A DNA stretch of 34,090 nt from a bacterium (GCA_029976805.1 JAPOLY010000029.1:1-34090); one strand, 5' to 3'. Positions 24,964 through 33,967 are shown, numbered from the stretch's first letter. Numbers and translations: made by a program. Notes: generated from the sequence alone by a model not told the origin.

Positions 24964-27653
24964 TCGGATGTTTCACCAGTAAAGAGTGGGAAGGGACGGT
25001 GAAGGAATCCGTCAAAAACTTCTGTAAACCCAAAGTAATGCTCATTGAAAACCGGCTCACCGGAAGGTCCAACCCGAACATCGCCGGATTGACCGAGTGG
25101 AATCATCGATTCGATTCTCACTGGTCCCGCCGAACCCATTTCAACAACCTGGGCATAGGTGGACCTGTTCAGCCAGGGAGCACTCCAGACCAAACCCAGA
25201 CTGCTTTCAGCCACATAGTCGATGGTCGCTCGGGGTTGATTCCAGGGTCTCGGTCCCAACTCTGTCAACGTGAGATCCAAAGCGAGAACGACCAACTCAC
25301 CGGGATCTGTCGGCTTGAACCCTGCACCACGATCTTCGAACCAATTGATTTGATTGGCCAATTGCGGCTGATTTCCGGGCAAAGCTCGTAACAGAACATT
25401 GAACAGCAGATTCCTGTCCTGATTATTCCAACCGAGGGTCTGGGTATTGAGTTCATCATCAAACACCAGTTCGATCATCCTGTTGATCCAGTTTTCCTGA
25501 AGAACCCAGGCGTCTGCATTAATGGTGTTCCCGATCCAACCCTCGGGGCCTCCCTCGACAAAATAGCCGTCCCAACTTTCCAGAAGCTCCAATGCTGCCA
25601 ATCGATCCGGATTGAGATCTGCCTCGACCGAACTCGTGAAAAATTGATCCACAAAGAACCAGCGGTTTCCGCCCTTGTTTCCCAAATTGCAACAATCGGT
25701 GGCGCTGACTTCCAGCGCGAGATCTCGAACAAACTCATAACTGACGGGCCCCTCTTCGACAGCGGCCGCCAATCGATCTTGCATTGCGTGAGCCCTGTGG
25801 AATCGCCCATAAGCGTGACCCGGACTGGCTCCACCCGCCTCACCCTCAGCGGCTTTGTTGTTCCACCCTGCAATCCAGCCACGTTCAGGGTTTTCGGCCG
25901 TGATTCGTTCCTTGTAGGTGACTGGGTCGGTCCACTCCATCGAGCCATCCGACAACTGTGGAAGGCGAGGATCTGCCCCCTCTGCCCGGACCGGATCCAG
26001 ACCGGCCATCCAGTAGCCCACGTTTCCGCGACGATCGGCATAGCAGACATGAAGACTGACGCAGAACCGGTCCATTGCTTCAGCAAAATCATCCATATTA
26101 CGGGCAAGGACGTAATCGAGGTTGACGTCTACTGTCGACAATTCCTTTTTCCAGTGAGAATACTTCCAGGCTGCTACCGGCCCCTCAAGATTTTCAGTAC
26201 TGAGAATAACGGGCGATACGATGGGACCGTGGACACTGCGGTAAATCGGCAAGTTTAAAAATTGGTCATTCCCTAAAGGAATCATCTCAGTGCGATGGAG
26301 AAATATATCCTCTACTTCCTCAAGGTAGATATCCACGGTGTGCGCATGAGCAACCTGACCGGACCAGGCATGGCGAGGTGTCCTGCCGATGATGATTCCC
26401 GGCAAACCTGCCAGAGCCATTCCGGAAACGTCGATTCCAGCCCCTCGCAAAGAGCCCTCTATCACCAGACCGGGAGCCGTGAATCCCATCTGAGGCCCCG
26501 AATAGATCATCGGCAATCCGGAATCGGTCAGATCACCACTGACGACCCATGCGTAACTGCCCATTCGCGGAGGTGTACCAATGTTCGAGATACGCTGACG
26601 CGTCCCCTCAAAAATGTCATGTACGCCATCTCGCAAGGCTCGGAGGTTGTCCAACTGGTACTGCCCTGCCTGTGGAACAGGGAGAGACGTCGCCTGGGGC
26701 AGGAAACCGGAGGTACCTCCTGAAGGCGGAATCATCGTCGGAGCATCCGGGTCATCCAACCAACGAAGATCGTTGAACATCGCAAGACCATCCTCAGGAT
26801 GGCTTTCCTGGAGTTCTGCCAACAGCACAGCGTTATTCAGTTGGTGAGTTGAAAGCGCTTCCGAATCAAAATTTCTCAGTAGAGTCACCTGAAGTGCCAT
26901 CATGTCAATCACGGTCCATGGAGCAGGAGAAAAACCGAATTCGACGAACTCGAAGGGCAGGAGTGAAGAGTCCTGATTGATTTCAGAGATTCGACGATTG
27001 ATTCCGGCGAGATATCCCTGCACCAATTCCTGAGCTCTCTCTGAGATTCCCTGATATCCCTCCATGTACTCTTCATCTGAGTAACCCAGAATGCGAATAC
27101 TGATGTCAGTTGAGATTTGATCGGGTCCATAAATTTCAGAGAGGGTTCCTGTACAAAGTCGGCGGTAGTACTCCATCTGCCACAATCGATCGACGGCGAC
27201 TTCATAACCAAAGGCCTCATACAATTCGAATAGCGTTCCACCCTCGATATGCCAGACTCCAAATTCGTCACGGTTGACCGTTACATCAGAAACGTCCGGA
27301 CATACGGAATAGCTTTGACAATCTCCGATGGCGGAATCTCCGCAATGGGGATAGGGGTGCTTGGGTGCAGCTCCATCCAACAATTGGAATTGGATAATCG
27401 ACAAGGCATCCGCAAGGTCCACGGTGCCGTCCGCGTTGAAATCCCTTGCTGCAAAGCAGTCTCCACCGGGCCCTGATTGAAACAGGTGCTGAAGGAGCCA
27501 GATTCCATCGGAGAGATTGACAGAGCCATCAACGTTGGCGTCTCCCCTGACGAAGGGGATATCAGCAGATTGAGCCACGGGGCCCCTCAGTCCGATCATC
27601 GAGAACAGGATCAGAGTCAAAAGAAGTCGGACAAATGAACGTGGTTCGGCCAC
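24960..27653 (-). CDS. Penicillin-acylase-family (Ntn) amidohydrolase with N-terminal dockerin-like module
   Basis: This 897-aa exported protein is in the penicillin amidase/acyl-homoserine-lactone acylase family, which is made as a precursor and cut to expose a Ser nucleophile. The expected processing site is MGSYAWVVSG with Ser366. Other family signs are YEAFGYEVAVDRLWQMEYYRRLCTG (145-169) and AAWKYSHW. The GTG at 27653 has a perfect GGGAGGAGA with a short gap and begins a signal peptide (MAEPRSFVRLLLTLILFSMIGL). An open frame continues upstream to 28196 but would run through the divergent gene at 27837. Residues about 34-119 are a dockerin-like pair with the four-Cys pattern ending SVCP, here at the N-terminus. 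Substrate (an amide, beta-lactam or signal lactone) is unknown. A possible -10 (TATGAT) is at 27693-27698. Confidence 0.9.
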   Translation of the reverse strand: MAEPRSFVRLLLTLILFSMIGLRGPVAQSADIPFVRGDANVDGSVNLSDGIWLLQHLFQSGPGGDCFAARDFNADGTVDLADALSIIQFQLLDGAAPKHPYPHCGDSAIGDCQSYSVCPDVSDVTVNRDEFGVWHIEGGTLFELYEAFGYEVAVDRLWQMEYYRRLCTGTLSEIYGPDQISTDISIRILGYSDEEYMEGYQGISERAQELVQGYLAGINRRISEINQDSSLLPFEFVEFGFSPAPWTVIDMMALQVTLLRNFDSEALSTHQLNNAVLLAELQESHPEDGLAMFNDLRWLDDPDAPTMIPPSGGTSGFLPQATSLPVPQAGQYQLDNLRALRDGVHDIFEGTRQRISNIGTPPRMGSYAWVVSGDLTDSGLPMIYSGPQMGFTAPGLVIEGSLRGAGIDVSGMALAGLPGIIIGRTPRHAWSGQVAHAHTVDIYLEEVEDIFLHRTEMIPLGNDQFLNLPIYRSVHGPIVSPVILSTENLEGPVAAWKYSHWKKELSTVDVNLDYVLARNMDDFAEAMDRFCVSLHVCYADRRGNVGYWMAGLDPVRAEGADPRLPQLSDGSMEWTDPVTYKERITAENPERGWIAGWNNKAAEGEAGGASPGHAYGRFHRAHAMQDRLAAAVEEGPVSYEFVRDLALEVSATDCCNLGNKGGNRWFFVDQFFTSSVEADLNPDRLAALELLESWDGYFVEGGPEGWIGNTINADAWVLQENWINRMIELVFDDELNTQTLGWNNQDRNLLFNVLLRALPGNQPQLANQINWFEDRGAGFKPTDPGELVVLALDLTLTELGPRPWNQPRATIDYVAESSLGLVWSAPWLNRSTYAQVVEMGSAGPVRIESMIPLGQSGDVRVGPSGEPVFNEHYFGFTEVFDGFLHRPFPLFTGETSD

Positions 27654-27836
27654 AGGATTCTCCTCCCGGAAAAAACTTCCGCTATCTTCCCTATCATATC
27701 CGCTGATATCGCCAACTCGACCCCGGGGGTATCCCCTGCCTCTGCCCAACGCTATTCTGGTAGTAGGTCTGCAAACCCCTGTTTCACGACATTTGGGCTC
27801 TTTACCAGACCTCCGAAATTGAAGATTGGAAGTCCC

Positions 27837-28841
27837 GTGCGCAACAAACTGCCCTCTGCATTTTCTTGCCTTCTCATACTCCTCTGCAGCTTTCCGGTGG
27901 TTCATTCCGGTGAGCCAATCGAGGATGCGTTTGTGAACTCGGGAATCAGTATCACAGGCGGAGCACTGGAGCCCGCTTCCGCACTTCTTGACCCCATACT
28001 CCAGAGCCAGATTGGGGCCAGTCCACAGTTCAATCTCCTTGAGATCCGTGATCTGGATGATCCTCAAATGCAGGATGATGACGCCATCTCTGTGGCCTCT
28101 GTTCTCGGAGTGGACGTGGATGGAGACGAAACCAACAATTTCAGTGGCAACAATCTTTTTGAAGTCACTCCAGAAAGTGTCGATGACAATGGACAACCAT
28201 TAGTCCTCTTTGGATCAGGCTCCATAGTCGGTGGAGAACTGAGCGCAGGACCTGCAGATCTTCAGGGACCGGGTGGAATCTCACTCCCGGGAGTGACATT
28301 GGAATTAACCATCGAACCGGGTGGATCTGCAGCGGTCACACCAGGGATTCCCACTGCGATTCCCGCAGAACTGTTCGATGCCATCCCCGCTCCATTTCCC
28401 TTTGATGGTTTTCCTTTCAACTATGACACCATGACCCAGGTACTCGAGTTCGTGGGAATCGTGGTCGACACGGATCTCGATGGAGACGGTGTTCTCGATG
28501 CATTCAGTGTTGAGTTTTCACTTTCTTTTGTTTCTTGTGAACTGGTTTATCCAGACCTGTCAGGAACTCCGTTCAGACGTGGAGACGTCGGGGGTGACGG
28601 CACCATCGATCTCAGCGATTCCATCAACATGCTGGGATACCTCTTTACCGGTGGCGCAGAACCCGGCTGCATGGACAGCAGTGATATTGACGACAATGGA
28701 GTGGTCGATATTGCGGATGCGGTTCTGTTATTGGGGTATCTGTTTACAGGAGGAGCGCCTCCTGCCGATCCTCACAGCACCTGTGGAGAAGACACCACCA
28801 CGGATCCACTGGAGTGCCTGATTCCCCATCAGGGTTGCTAA
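27837..28841 (+). CDS. Secreted protein with C-terminal dockerin-like module
   Basis: This 334-aa exported protein starts at a GTG at 27837 (GGAAG four bases upstream), chosen over a TTG at 27819, and opens with a signal peptide (MRNKLPSAFSCLLILLCSFP). The middle (about 25-245) is an acidic, Gly/Pro-rich domain that I do not recognise, with DVDGDETNNF and DTDLDGDGVLDAF calcium-type loops. The last about 90 residues are a dockerin-like pair (FRRGDVGGDGTIDLSDSI... DIDDNGVVDIADAV) ending CGEDTTTDPLEC-GC. It diverges from the acylase gene, which carries the same module, across a 183-bp region that should hold promoters for both. Its stop overlaps that of the convergent YaiI gene. Confidence 0.82.
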   Translation: MRNKLPSAFSCLLILLCSFPVVHSGEPIEDAFVNSGISITGGALEPASALLDPILQSQIGASPQFNLLEIRDLDDPQMQDDDAISVASVLGVDVDGDETNNFSGNNLFEVTPESVDDNGQPLVLFGSGSIVGGELSAGPADLQGPGGISLPGVTLELTIEPGGSAAVTPGIPTAIPAELFDAIPAPFPFDGFPFNYDTMTQVLEFVGIVVDTDLDGDGVLDAFSVEFSLSFVSCELVYPDLSGTPFRRGDVGGDGTIDLSDSINMLGYLFTGGAEPGCMDSSDIDDNGVVDIADAVLLLGYLFTGGAPPADPHSTCGEDTTTDPLECLIPHQGC

Positions 28842-29323
28842 TCTCGAAGCAAAGGCTGTAAAACCCGATCCATCGCCTGAAGAAAACTGGAACGATCCCT
28901 TGGAGTAAACGGGGCAGGCCCTTTTGTCGGTAATCCCAGATCCCTGAGGTGGGTCGAGAGATCTCTTCGGGACAACGCTTCCCCCACCGATTCCTCATCC
29001 AGAATTCGCCCCCGTGGATCAACGACGTTTGCTCCTGCCGCAACACAACGGGAGGCAAGGGGAATATCGCCGCAAACCACCACTGTTCGGGCATCGCAGT
29101 TTTCCGCAATCCAGTCGTCAGCAGCATCAAAAAGCTCAGGAACCACTTCCAATCGGAACCCCTTCCCCTGAGGGATGCGCATCGATCGATTGGCGACAAA
29201 AATCACCGGAAGATCCAATCTCTTGGCCACTTTCGCAACTTCGTCTTTCACGGGACAACCGTCTGCATCGACGACAATCCGGACACTCACTTTGTGTTGT
29301 CCTTGATCATGAGCCTCACTCAT
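28838..29323 (-). CDS. YaiI/DUF188 (UPF0178) family protein
   Basis: This 161-aa protein matches the UPF0178/YaiI family, small proteins with a PIN-like fold and no settled function. Landmarks are RIVVDADGCPVKDEVAKVA, FVANRSMRIP, DAADDWIAENC, VVVCGDIPLASRCVAAGANVVDPRGRIL and LPTKGPAPFTPRDRSSFL. I choose the ATG at 29323, which overlaps the upstream stop by 8 bp; a GTG at 29341 and a GTG at 29290 (AAGGA upstream) are alternatives. The stop codon overlaps that of the convergent gene by 4 bp (CTAA at 28838-28841). Confidence 0.9.
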   Translation of the reverse strand: MSEAHDQGQHKVSVRIVVDADGCPVKDEVAKVAKRLDLPVIFVANRSMRIPQGKGFRLEVVPELFDAADDWIAENCDARTVVVCGDIPLASRCVAAGANVVDPRGRILDEESVGEALSRRDLSTHLRDLGLPTKGPAPFTPRDRSSFLQAMDRVLQPLLRD

Positions 29324-31532
29324 TCGCAGATTCTTTCCCACTGGATTGCGTCGGCTGGGATCCTGAGCCTTTTTCCAGTTCAGAGAGCCGCAGGGTCAAT
29401 TCCCCCACTTTTTCAAAAGGCACTTCGCAAACCTGATCGATACACAAATATGCCAGCGGTTTTCCTTCCTTCGAATTTCTCTCCTTCAACACCGAAACGA
29501 TTCCGCTTTCCGAATCGCCGCTCATGTCCGATCGGAAGGCGATCACCACTTGGGGTAATCGACAATTGCGGGCAGCCCGGATCATCTCCTGGGTTTCGGC
29601 CAAGTCGGGATCACCAACGATGGCGACCACCGGGGTTCCCCTGGAAACAGACTGAACAGCCAGCAACAACTCTGCCGCACCCATTGGGTAGGGACCCACT
29701 CGTGCCAACGATGCCGTCACTAAATGGAGGGCCGTTTCTTCATAGTTCGCATTTCCGGTGAGTTCATACATGCGCAAAAGATTGCGCGCCATCGTCGCAT
29801 TTCCGGAGGGCAATGCCCCATCAAAGTAGTCTCGACGTCGATCGATCACGAGTTGAATTCCTTTGGGGGATTCGTGGTAGCCATGACCATCTTCGAGGGG
29901 GCCAAACTCTTGCTGAACAAGTTTCACCGCTTTCTCTGCTGATTGGAGGAATCGGGAATCGAAGGTCGCTTCATACAAATCAAGACAGCATTTCACCCAG
30001 AGCGCAGCGTCCTGAAGGGTGGCAGCGTTTCCTGCGATTCTGCTACGAGTTCCATCTGAGTCGACAAAGTGATCGACTCGCCGGAGAAAGCCGTCTTTTG
30101 TGACCATCGATGCGGCCACTGCGGAGTGGGCTCTGCAGGCCTCATCCGCAAAGCGGGATTCACCCAGAATCGCTGCGCCTCGGGCAAGCCCTGAAATCGA
30201 AAGGGCGTTCCAACCAAGAATGACTTTGTCATCTCGTTTTGGTGCGACCCGTGATTCTCTTGCTTCAAGGAGTTGGGAAATTCCACTCTCGACTTGTTTG
30301 CGCAACTCACTCACCGACAGACCAGATGACTCTGAGAGGGCTTCATAGGTCACCGCCTGCCGGGGAACACTGGCTTTGAGTTCTTCAAAATTCCCATCTT
30401 CGGAAATCCCCAGATACTCACAGACGTTCTTAGCAACCTCCTCAGGTAACAACTCATTCACCTGATCAGGGGTCCAGACGTAATAGGATCCCTCCACCCC
30501 ACCGGAGTCGGCATCCCAGGAACTGGCAAAGCTGCCATCTTCCAGTTGGAACTGTTTCAGCATTGCATCGAGCACATTTTTTCCGGTCTCCAGCAAGTCG
30601 CTTTCACCGGTCATGCGACCCACTTCAAGATAACTTTCTGCCAACGAGCCCTGGTTGTAGAGCATCTTTTCGAAATGAGGGACTTGCCATGCAGCATCCA
30701 CGCTGTATCGATGGAATCCGCCTCCTACCTGGTCAAGAATTCCTCCACGCGCCATTTCCCGAAGCACTGCCAGAGAGCGATTGACGGTGGGAATGTCCTG
30801 CGTGGACAAGCCTTCACCAGCAAGGAACTCCAGAAATCTCGGTGCAGGAAATCTCGGAGCCTGTCCGAAACCCGCGGGGTTGGCGGTGTAGGTGGTAGAA
30901 GCGGTCTGGACCCCTCCTGAGAGGAAAAGGTCCAGGGTCTGACCTTCGTGAACCCTGTTTTCTCGGCCCTCCAGATGTTCGATCAGTCCCTCTGCACTCT
31001 CCTGCATGCGGGCTCGGTCTTCGCGCCAGGCTTTCTCAATCGAAGAGATCAGCTCCAGAAAACCGGGCCGGTTGAAGCGCTGACGCGGTGGAAAGTAGGT
31101 TCCTCCATAAAATGGCTTTCCATCCGGCAACAAGAATGCAGAGAGTGGCCAACCCCCTCCACCTGTCATCGCTCTCACCGCGTCCATGTAAACCTCGTCC
31201 ACATGGGGTTGATCTTCACGATCGACCTTAATGGAAATGAAATGTGAATTCAGGAAAGCGGCAATCGCAGGATCTGAAAAAGACTCCCGGCGCATCACAT
31301 GACACCAGTGGCAACTGGAATAGCCGATCGATAAAAACACCGGGCGATCGAGAGTTCGGGCGGCCTCAAAAGCCTCATCGCCCCAAGTCCACCACTCCAC
31401 CGGATTTTCGGCATGTTCTCGCAAGTAGGCACTCGGACTGTCCCTCAATCTCCAACCACCTGTTTGGGGATCGCCACCCGATTCGCCATCGAGTCCCATT
31501 GCATAAAGTGTCATCATCATGATCAGGACCAT
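29316..31532 (-). CDS. YyaL/DUF255 thioredoxin-domain protein
   Basis: This 738-aa protein belongs to the DUF255 (Thioredox_DsbH, YyaL/SPATA20) family. Residues 29-170 are a thioredoxin-like domain: LRDSPSAYLREHAENPVEWW, YSSCHWCHVM with CHWC at 74-77, FISIKVDREDQPHVDEVYM and GGWPLSAFLLPDGKPF. The remainder is an (alpha/alpha)6 glycan-enzyme-like toroid of the N-acylglucosamine 2-epimerase type (for example GGILDQVGGGFHRYSVDAAWQVPHFEKMLYNQ, DADSGGVEGSYYVW). The biochemical role is unclear. The short hydrophobic N-terminus (MVLIMMMTLYAMG) could be a signal peptide. The ATG at 31532 has only a weak GGGAT upstream. Confidence 0.92.
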   Translation of the reverse strand: MVLIMMMTLYAMGLDGESGGDPQTGGWRLRDSPSAYLREHAENPVEWWTWGDEAFEAARTLDRPVFLSIGYSSCHWCHVMRRESFSDPAIAAFLNSHFISIKVDREDQPHVDEVYMDAVRAMTGGGGWPLSAFLLPDGKPFYGGTYFPPRQRFNRPGFLELISSIEKAWREDRARMQESAEGLIEHLEGRENRVHEGQTLDLFLSGGVQTASTTYTANPAGFGQAPRFPAPRFLEFLAGEGLSTQDIPTVNRSLAVLREMARGGILDQVGGGFHRYSVDAAWQVPHFEKMLYNQGSLAESYLEVGRMTGESDLLETGKNVLDAMLKQFQLEDGSFASSWDADSGGVEGSYYVWTPDQVNELLPEEVAKNVCEYLGISEDGNFEELKASVPRQAVTYEALSESSGLSVSELRKQVESGISQLLEARESRVAPKRDDKVILGWNALSISGLARGAAILGESRFADEACRAHSAVAASMVTKDGFLRRVDHFVDSDGTRSRIAGNAATLQDAALWVKCCLDLYEATFDSRFLQSAEKAVKLVQQEFGPLEDGHGYHESPKGIQLVIDRRRDYFDGALPSGNATMARNLLRMYELTGNANYEETALHLVTASLARVGPYPMGAAELLLAVQSVSRGTPVVAIVGDPDLAETQEMIRAARNCRLPQVVIAFRSDMSGDSESGIVSVLKERNSKEGKPLAYLCIDQVCEVPFEKVGELTLRLSELEKGSGSQPTQSSGKESANE

Positions 31533-31654
31533 CTTTCATCCCGCCCGAGTCAGCAGTTATTCGAGGTCATATTGCTAAATGATCAGTTTATCCCTCGCAC
31601 CGATTGAGGAACACTCACGGGGCTGATTCATCTGCGAATCTTTGACTGGCCAAC

Positions 31655-31686
31655 AAAAAAGCCCCCCCGGATTTCCGGAGGGGCTT
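31655..31686 (-). terminator. Intrinsic terminator of the small membrane protein gene
   Basis: On the minus strand AGCCCC-TCCGGA pairs with TCCGG-GGGGCT around an AA turn and runs into TTTTTT (31660-31655). It lies 24 bp after the stop of the 61-aa membrane protein and separates it from the YyaL gene. Confidence 0.88.
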
Positions 31687-31710
31687 CCAACTTCAACAGA
31701 TCCAACCTGA

Positions 31711-31896
31711 TCAGGCAGGAATCTGCTCCTTGTTGGCAGTGAAGACGTTCGAGAAGAACGCTCCAAAGAAGGAGGCGATTCCGACCGCAGTGAACAGATC
31801 CATGTCTGCCACCACTTTGTTGACCAGGAAGTAGGCCACACATCCCACCACTGCACCGATGAGTCCGCAGATTACGGAGTTCGTCCAGTTCCCCAT
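31711..31896 (-). CDS. Small two-helix membrane protein (61 aa)
   Basis: The ATG at 31896 has GAGGG four bases upstream; a GTG at 31923 would add nine residues but has no ribosome site. The 61-aa product has two membrane helices: CGLIGAVVGCVAYFLVNKVV (about 10-29) and LFTAVGIASFFGAFFSNVF (about 34-52), with a polar ANKEQIPA tail. Gly-rich helices suggest tight packing or oligomerisation. I do not recognise the family. It is a single-gene unit with its own strong terminator, which supports it being real. Confidence 0.75.
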   Translation of the reverse strand: MGNWTNSVICGLIGAVVGCVAYFLVNKVVADMDLFTAVGIASFFGAFFSNVFTANKEQIPA

Positions 31897-32130
31897 GATT
31901 CCCTCGATCCCTGCCCGGGACACCGCGGCGACCGTGCCCGAACGCCCATACGGTAATCAAATCATGAATTTCTTGTCAAATGGAAGCGTCAATTGGCCAA
32001 TAAGCCGCATTTATGAGGGGTTCAGGAATTTCTGTCCTTCCCACCCTGATCCCCGGATTGAACCTTCCTGAGGATTTTTCAGGCGGTAGTCGGGCCGAGT
32101 TACCCGAAATCATTTTCGGAAAGAGGTCTT
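31897..32130. promoter_or_regulatory. Divergent promoter region
   Basis: These 234 bp separate the small membrane protein gene (minus) from the dockerin-type secreted protein gene (plus). TTGTCA at about 31973-31978 is a fair -35 for the plus strand, but no strong -10 follows at 16-18 bp. An 8-base palindrome TTGGCCAA is close to 31993-32000. The plus-strand ribosome site is AAAGAGGT just before 32131. Confidence 0.35.
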
Positions 32131-33954
32131 ATGTCCTCCCTCACTCCCAAACCCAAAGTGCTCGCCGCACACCTGATCAGCCTCATGCTTCTAGGTCTGT
32201 TCACCTTCAGTCCAATCACTGCCCAGGAACATATGGCCAATTTTGGAACGAACGACTTTGAGTTGTCGATGGAAATGATCCCCACCACCGACGGTAACTA
32301 TGTCACTGTTTCACCCATCATGAACTTCAATGTCACCAATGCGGGACTCGGGATCAAAATCTATCTGTCCAAAGTCGACGAGAACAGCAACGTCATTTGG
32401 TCACGAAAAATCGGCCAGTTTCCATCCGTCAATCAGTTTCCGATTTCTGTTACCGAGGTAGTTGACGACGCTGGGAGCTCTATTGGCTATGCCATCACGG
32501 GAATCAGCATTCAGGCAGCCACTCCCGATCCCATTTTTGTGATCACCACTGATACCAATGGCCACGTCATGGCAAGCAGAACCTATGGTGGAAACCTTCC
32601 GATTGCAGGGACGAATCTCACCCCTGTTGCCGGAGTCGGGAACAAGATCATTCAGGACCATCAGGGGAACCTGGTTGTCGTGGGATCACTCCGGTTTGCA
32701 GGAAATATTGGAGTCGTCCCCTTCATTCTGAATACTCAGACCAACCTGAATCTCAACTACATGCGTCTCTATCACGACGTTCGCTATCTCACAAACGGCT
32801 TCGGAATCGGCTCTATGGCCGGCTTTGACGATATCGTGGCGATTCCTGCCATGGAGGACCCCCAAACCGGTGAGTTTGTCCCCGACGGTTACCTGATTAC
32901 AGGTGGAACCCGTCAAGTTGGCGTCCCCGGCTCCGCAGAAACCCTCGTTGTCCGCACAGACCCCGGTGGCCATGTCCTCAAAAGTGGAATCTACGGCCCC
33001 ACCTTCGCAGACTCCAAGGGTCGCGGAATCGAGCTGGCCTCAAATGGCCTGGTGAAAGTGGTCAGCCACGTCAAGGAAGCGACCGGTGCCCCGCTCTCAA
33101 CGCAGATCTTCACTCTGACTCCCGCTTCACTGATTCTTCTTCAGCAGGATCGCTATCACGGGTTCATTTCCCATGGGGATATCCGGGAAACCAACAATGG
33201 AGAGTTCATTCTTGCCGGTCGCGGTGCCTTTGATCGCGATGGCGCGGTTCTGCGTGTCGAACCCAATGGCAATATTGTCTTCTTCTACGGATACGGTTCG
33301 AACCACGTTGAGATCCTCACGGATGTTCACGAGTTGTACGACGGTACCCTTTACGCCAGCGGAGTTACGACGACGTGGTGCCAGGGTCCGGCGGACGAAT
33401 ATCTGGTCAGAACCAAAGATGACGGAACCCTTCCCGGATGCCCTGTTCTTTCATTGAACATCGACCGGTCTACTCCCCAGGAACCGATGAGAGATACCGA
33501 CTGGGAGAGTGTGAATGTCACTCTGGTCAACGCCCATGAAATCGTGGACGTCACCCCCGATACGGTTAAAAGGCAGATTTGTCCCGGGCTCGTTCCAGTA
33601 CCCTTCCCCTGGGACTGGTTCCGCAGGGGTGATTTCACCCGTGATCAGGAGATCAATGTCGCTGACGCCATCGCCAGCCTGTCCAAACTCTTCAGCAGCG
33701 GACCCGAGTCGGTCCCCGCAAATGCTGCGGACGCCAACGCAGACGGTAATCATGACATTGGAGACGTGATCTACACCCTGAGTTACCTCTTCAGTGGAGG
33801 CGCAGCTCCGGCAGCCCCCTTCACCCAGGTCGGTCCGGACCCGGAGCAGGACCAGCCGAACATTTTCAGCGTGGAAGAGTTCTTCCAGTACTACAACCAG
33901 AACTTCCGTATGGACGAAGCGGGGTTCCACCTGAACTTTGATCTCGAAATCTAG
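32131..33954 (+). CDS. Secreted beta-propeller-like protein with Cys-less dockerin-like module and extra tail
   Basis: This 607-aa exported protein has a signal peptide (MSSLTPKPKVLAAHLISLMLLGLFTFSPITAQ) and the ATG at 32131 with a good AAAGAGGT upstream. The middle (about 35-480) is beta-rich with repeats such as FVITTDTNGHVMASRTYGG, YLITGGTRQVG... VVRTDPGGHVLKSGIYG and FILAGRGAFDRDGAVLRVEPNG, as in propeller proteins that hold short WxKxYGG-like blades. Residues about 497-570 are a dockerin-like pair (FRRGDFTRDQEINVADAI... DANADGNHDIGDVI). The first loop is degenerate, all four usual cysteines are missing, and the CG-DPT tail is replaced by about 33 residues (IFSVEEFFQYYNQNF... FDLEI). It is a surface protein of unknown role. 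Confidence 0.85.
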   Translation: MSSLTPKPKVLAAHLISLMLLGLFTFSPITAQEHMANFGTNDFELSMEMIPTTDGNYVTVSPIMNFNVTNAGLGIKIYLSKVDENSNVIWSRKIGQFPSVNQFPISVTEVVDDAGSSIGYAITGISIQAATPDPIFVITTDTNGHVMASRTYGGNLPIAGTNLTPVAGVGNKIIQDHQGNLVVVGSLRFAGNIGVVPFILNTQTNLNLNYMRLYHDVRYLTNGFGIGSMAGFDDIVAIPAMEDPQTGEFVPDGYLITGGTRQVGVPGSAETLVVRTDPGGHVLKSGIYGPTFADSKGRGIELASNGLVKVVSHVKEATGAPLSTQIFTLTPASLILLQQDRYHGFISHGDIRETNNGEFILAGRGAFDRDGAVLRVEPNGNIVFFYGYGSNHVEILTDVHELYDGTLYASGVTTTWCQGPADEYLVRTKDDGTLPGCPVLSLNIDRSTPQEPMRDTDWESVNVTLVNAHEIVDVTPDTVKRQICPGLVPVPFPWDWFRRGDFTRDQEINVADAIASLSKLFSSGPESVPANAADANADGNHDIGDVIYTLSYLFSGGAAPAAPFTQVGPDPEQDQPNIFSVEEFFQYYNQNFRMDEAGFHLNFDLEI

Positions 33955-33967
33955 GAGTACTCCACAC

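Noticed and set aside
27654..28196. Upstream extension of the acylase frame
   Set aside because: It would overlap the divergent gene at 27837 and place the signal peptide internally; the GTG at 27653 has an excellent ribosome site.
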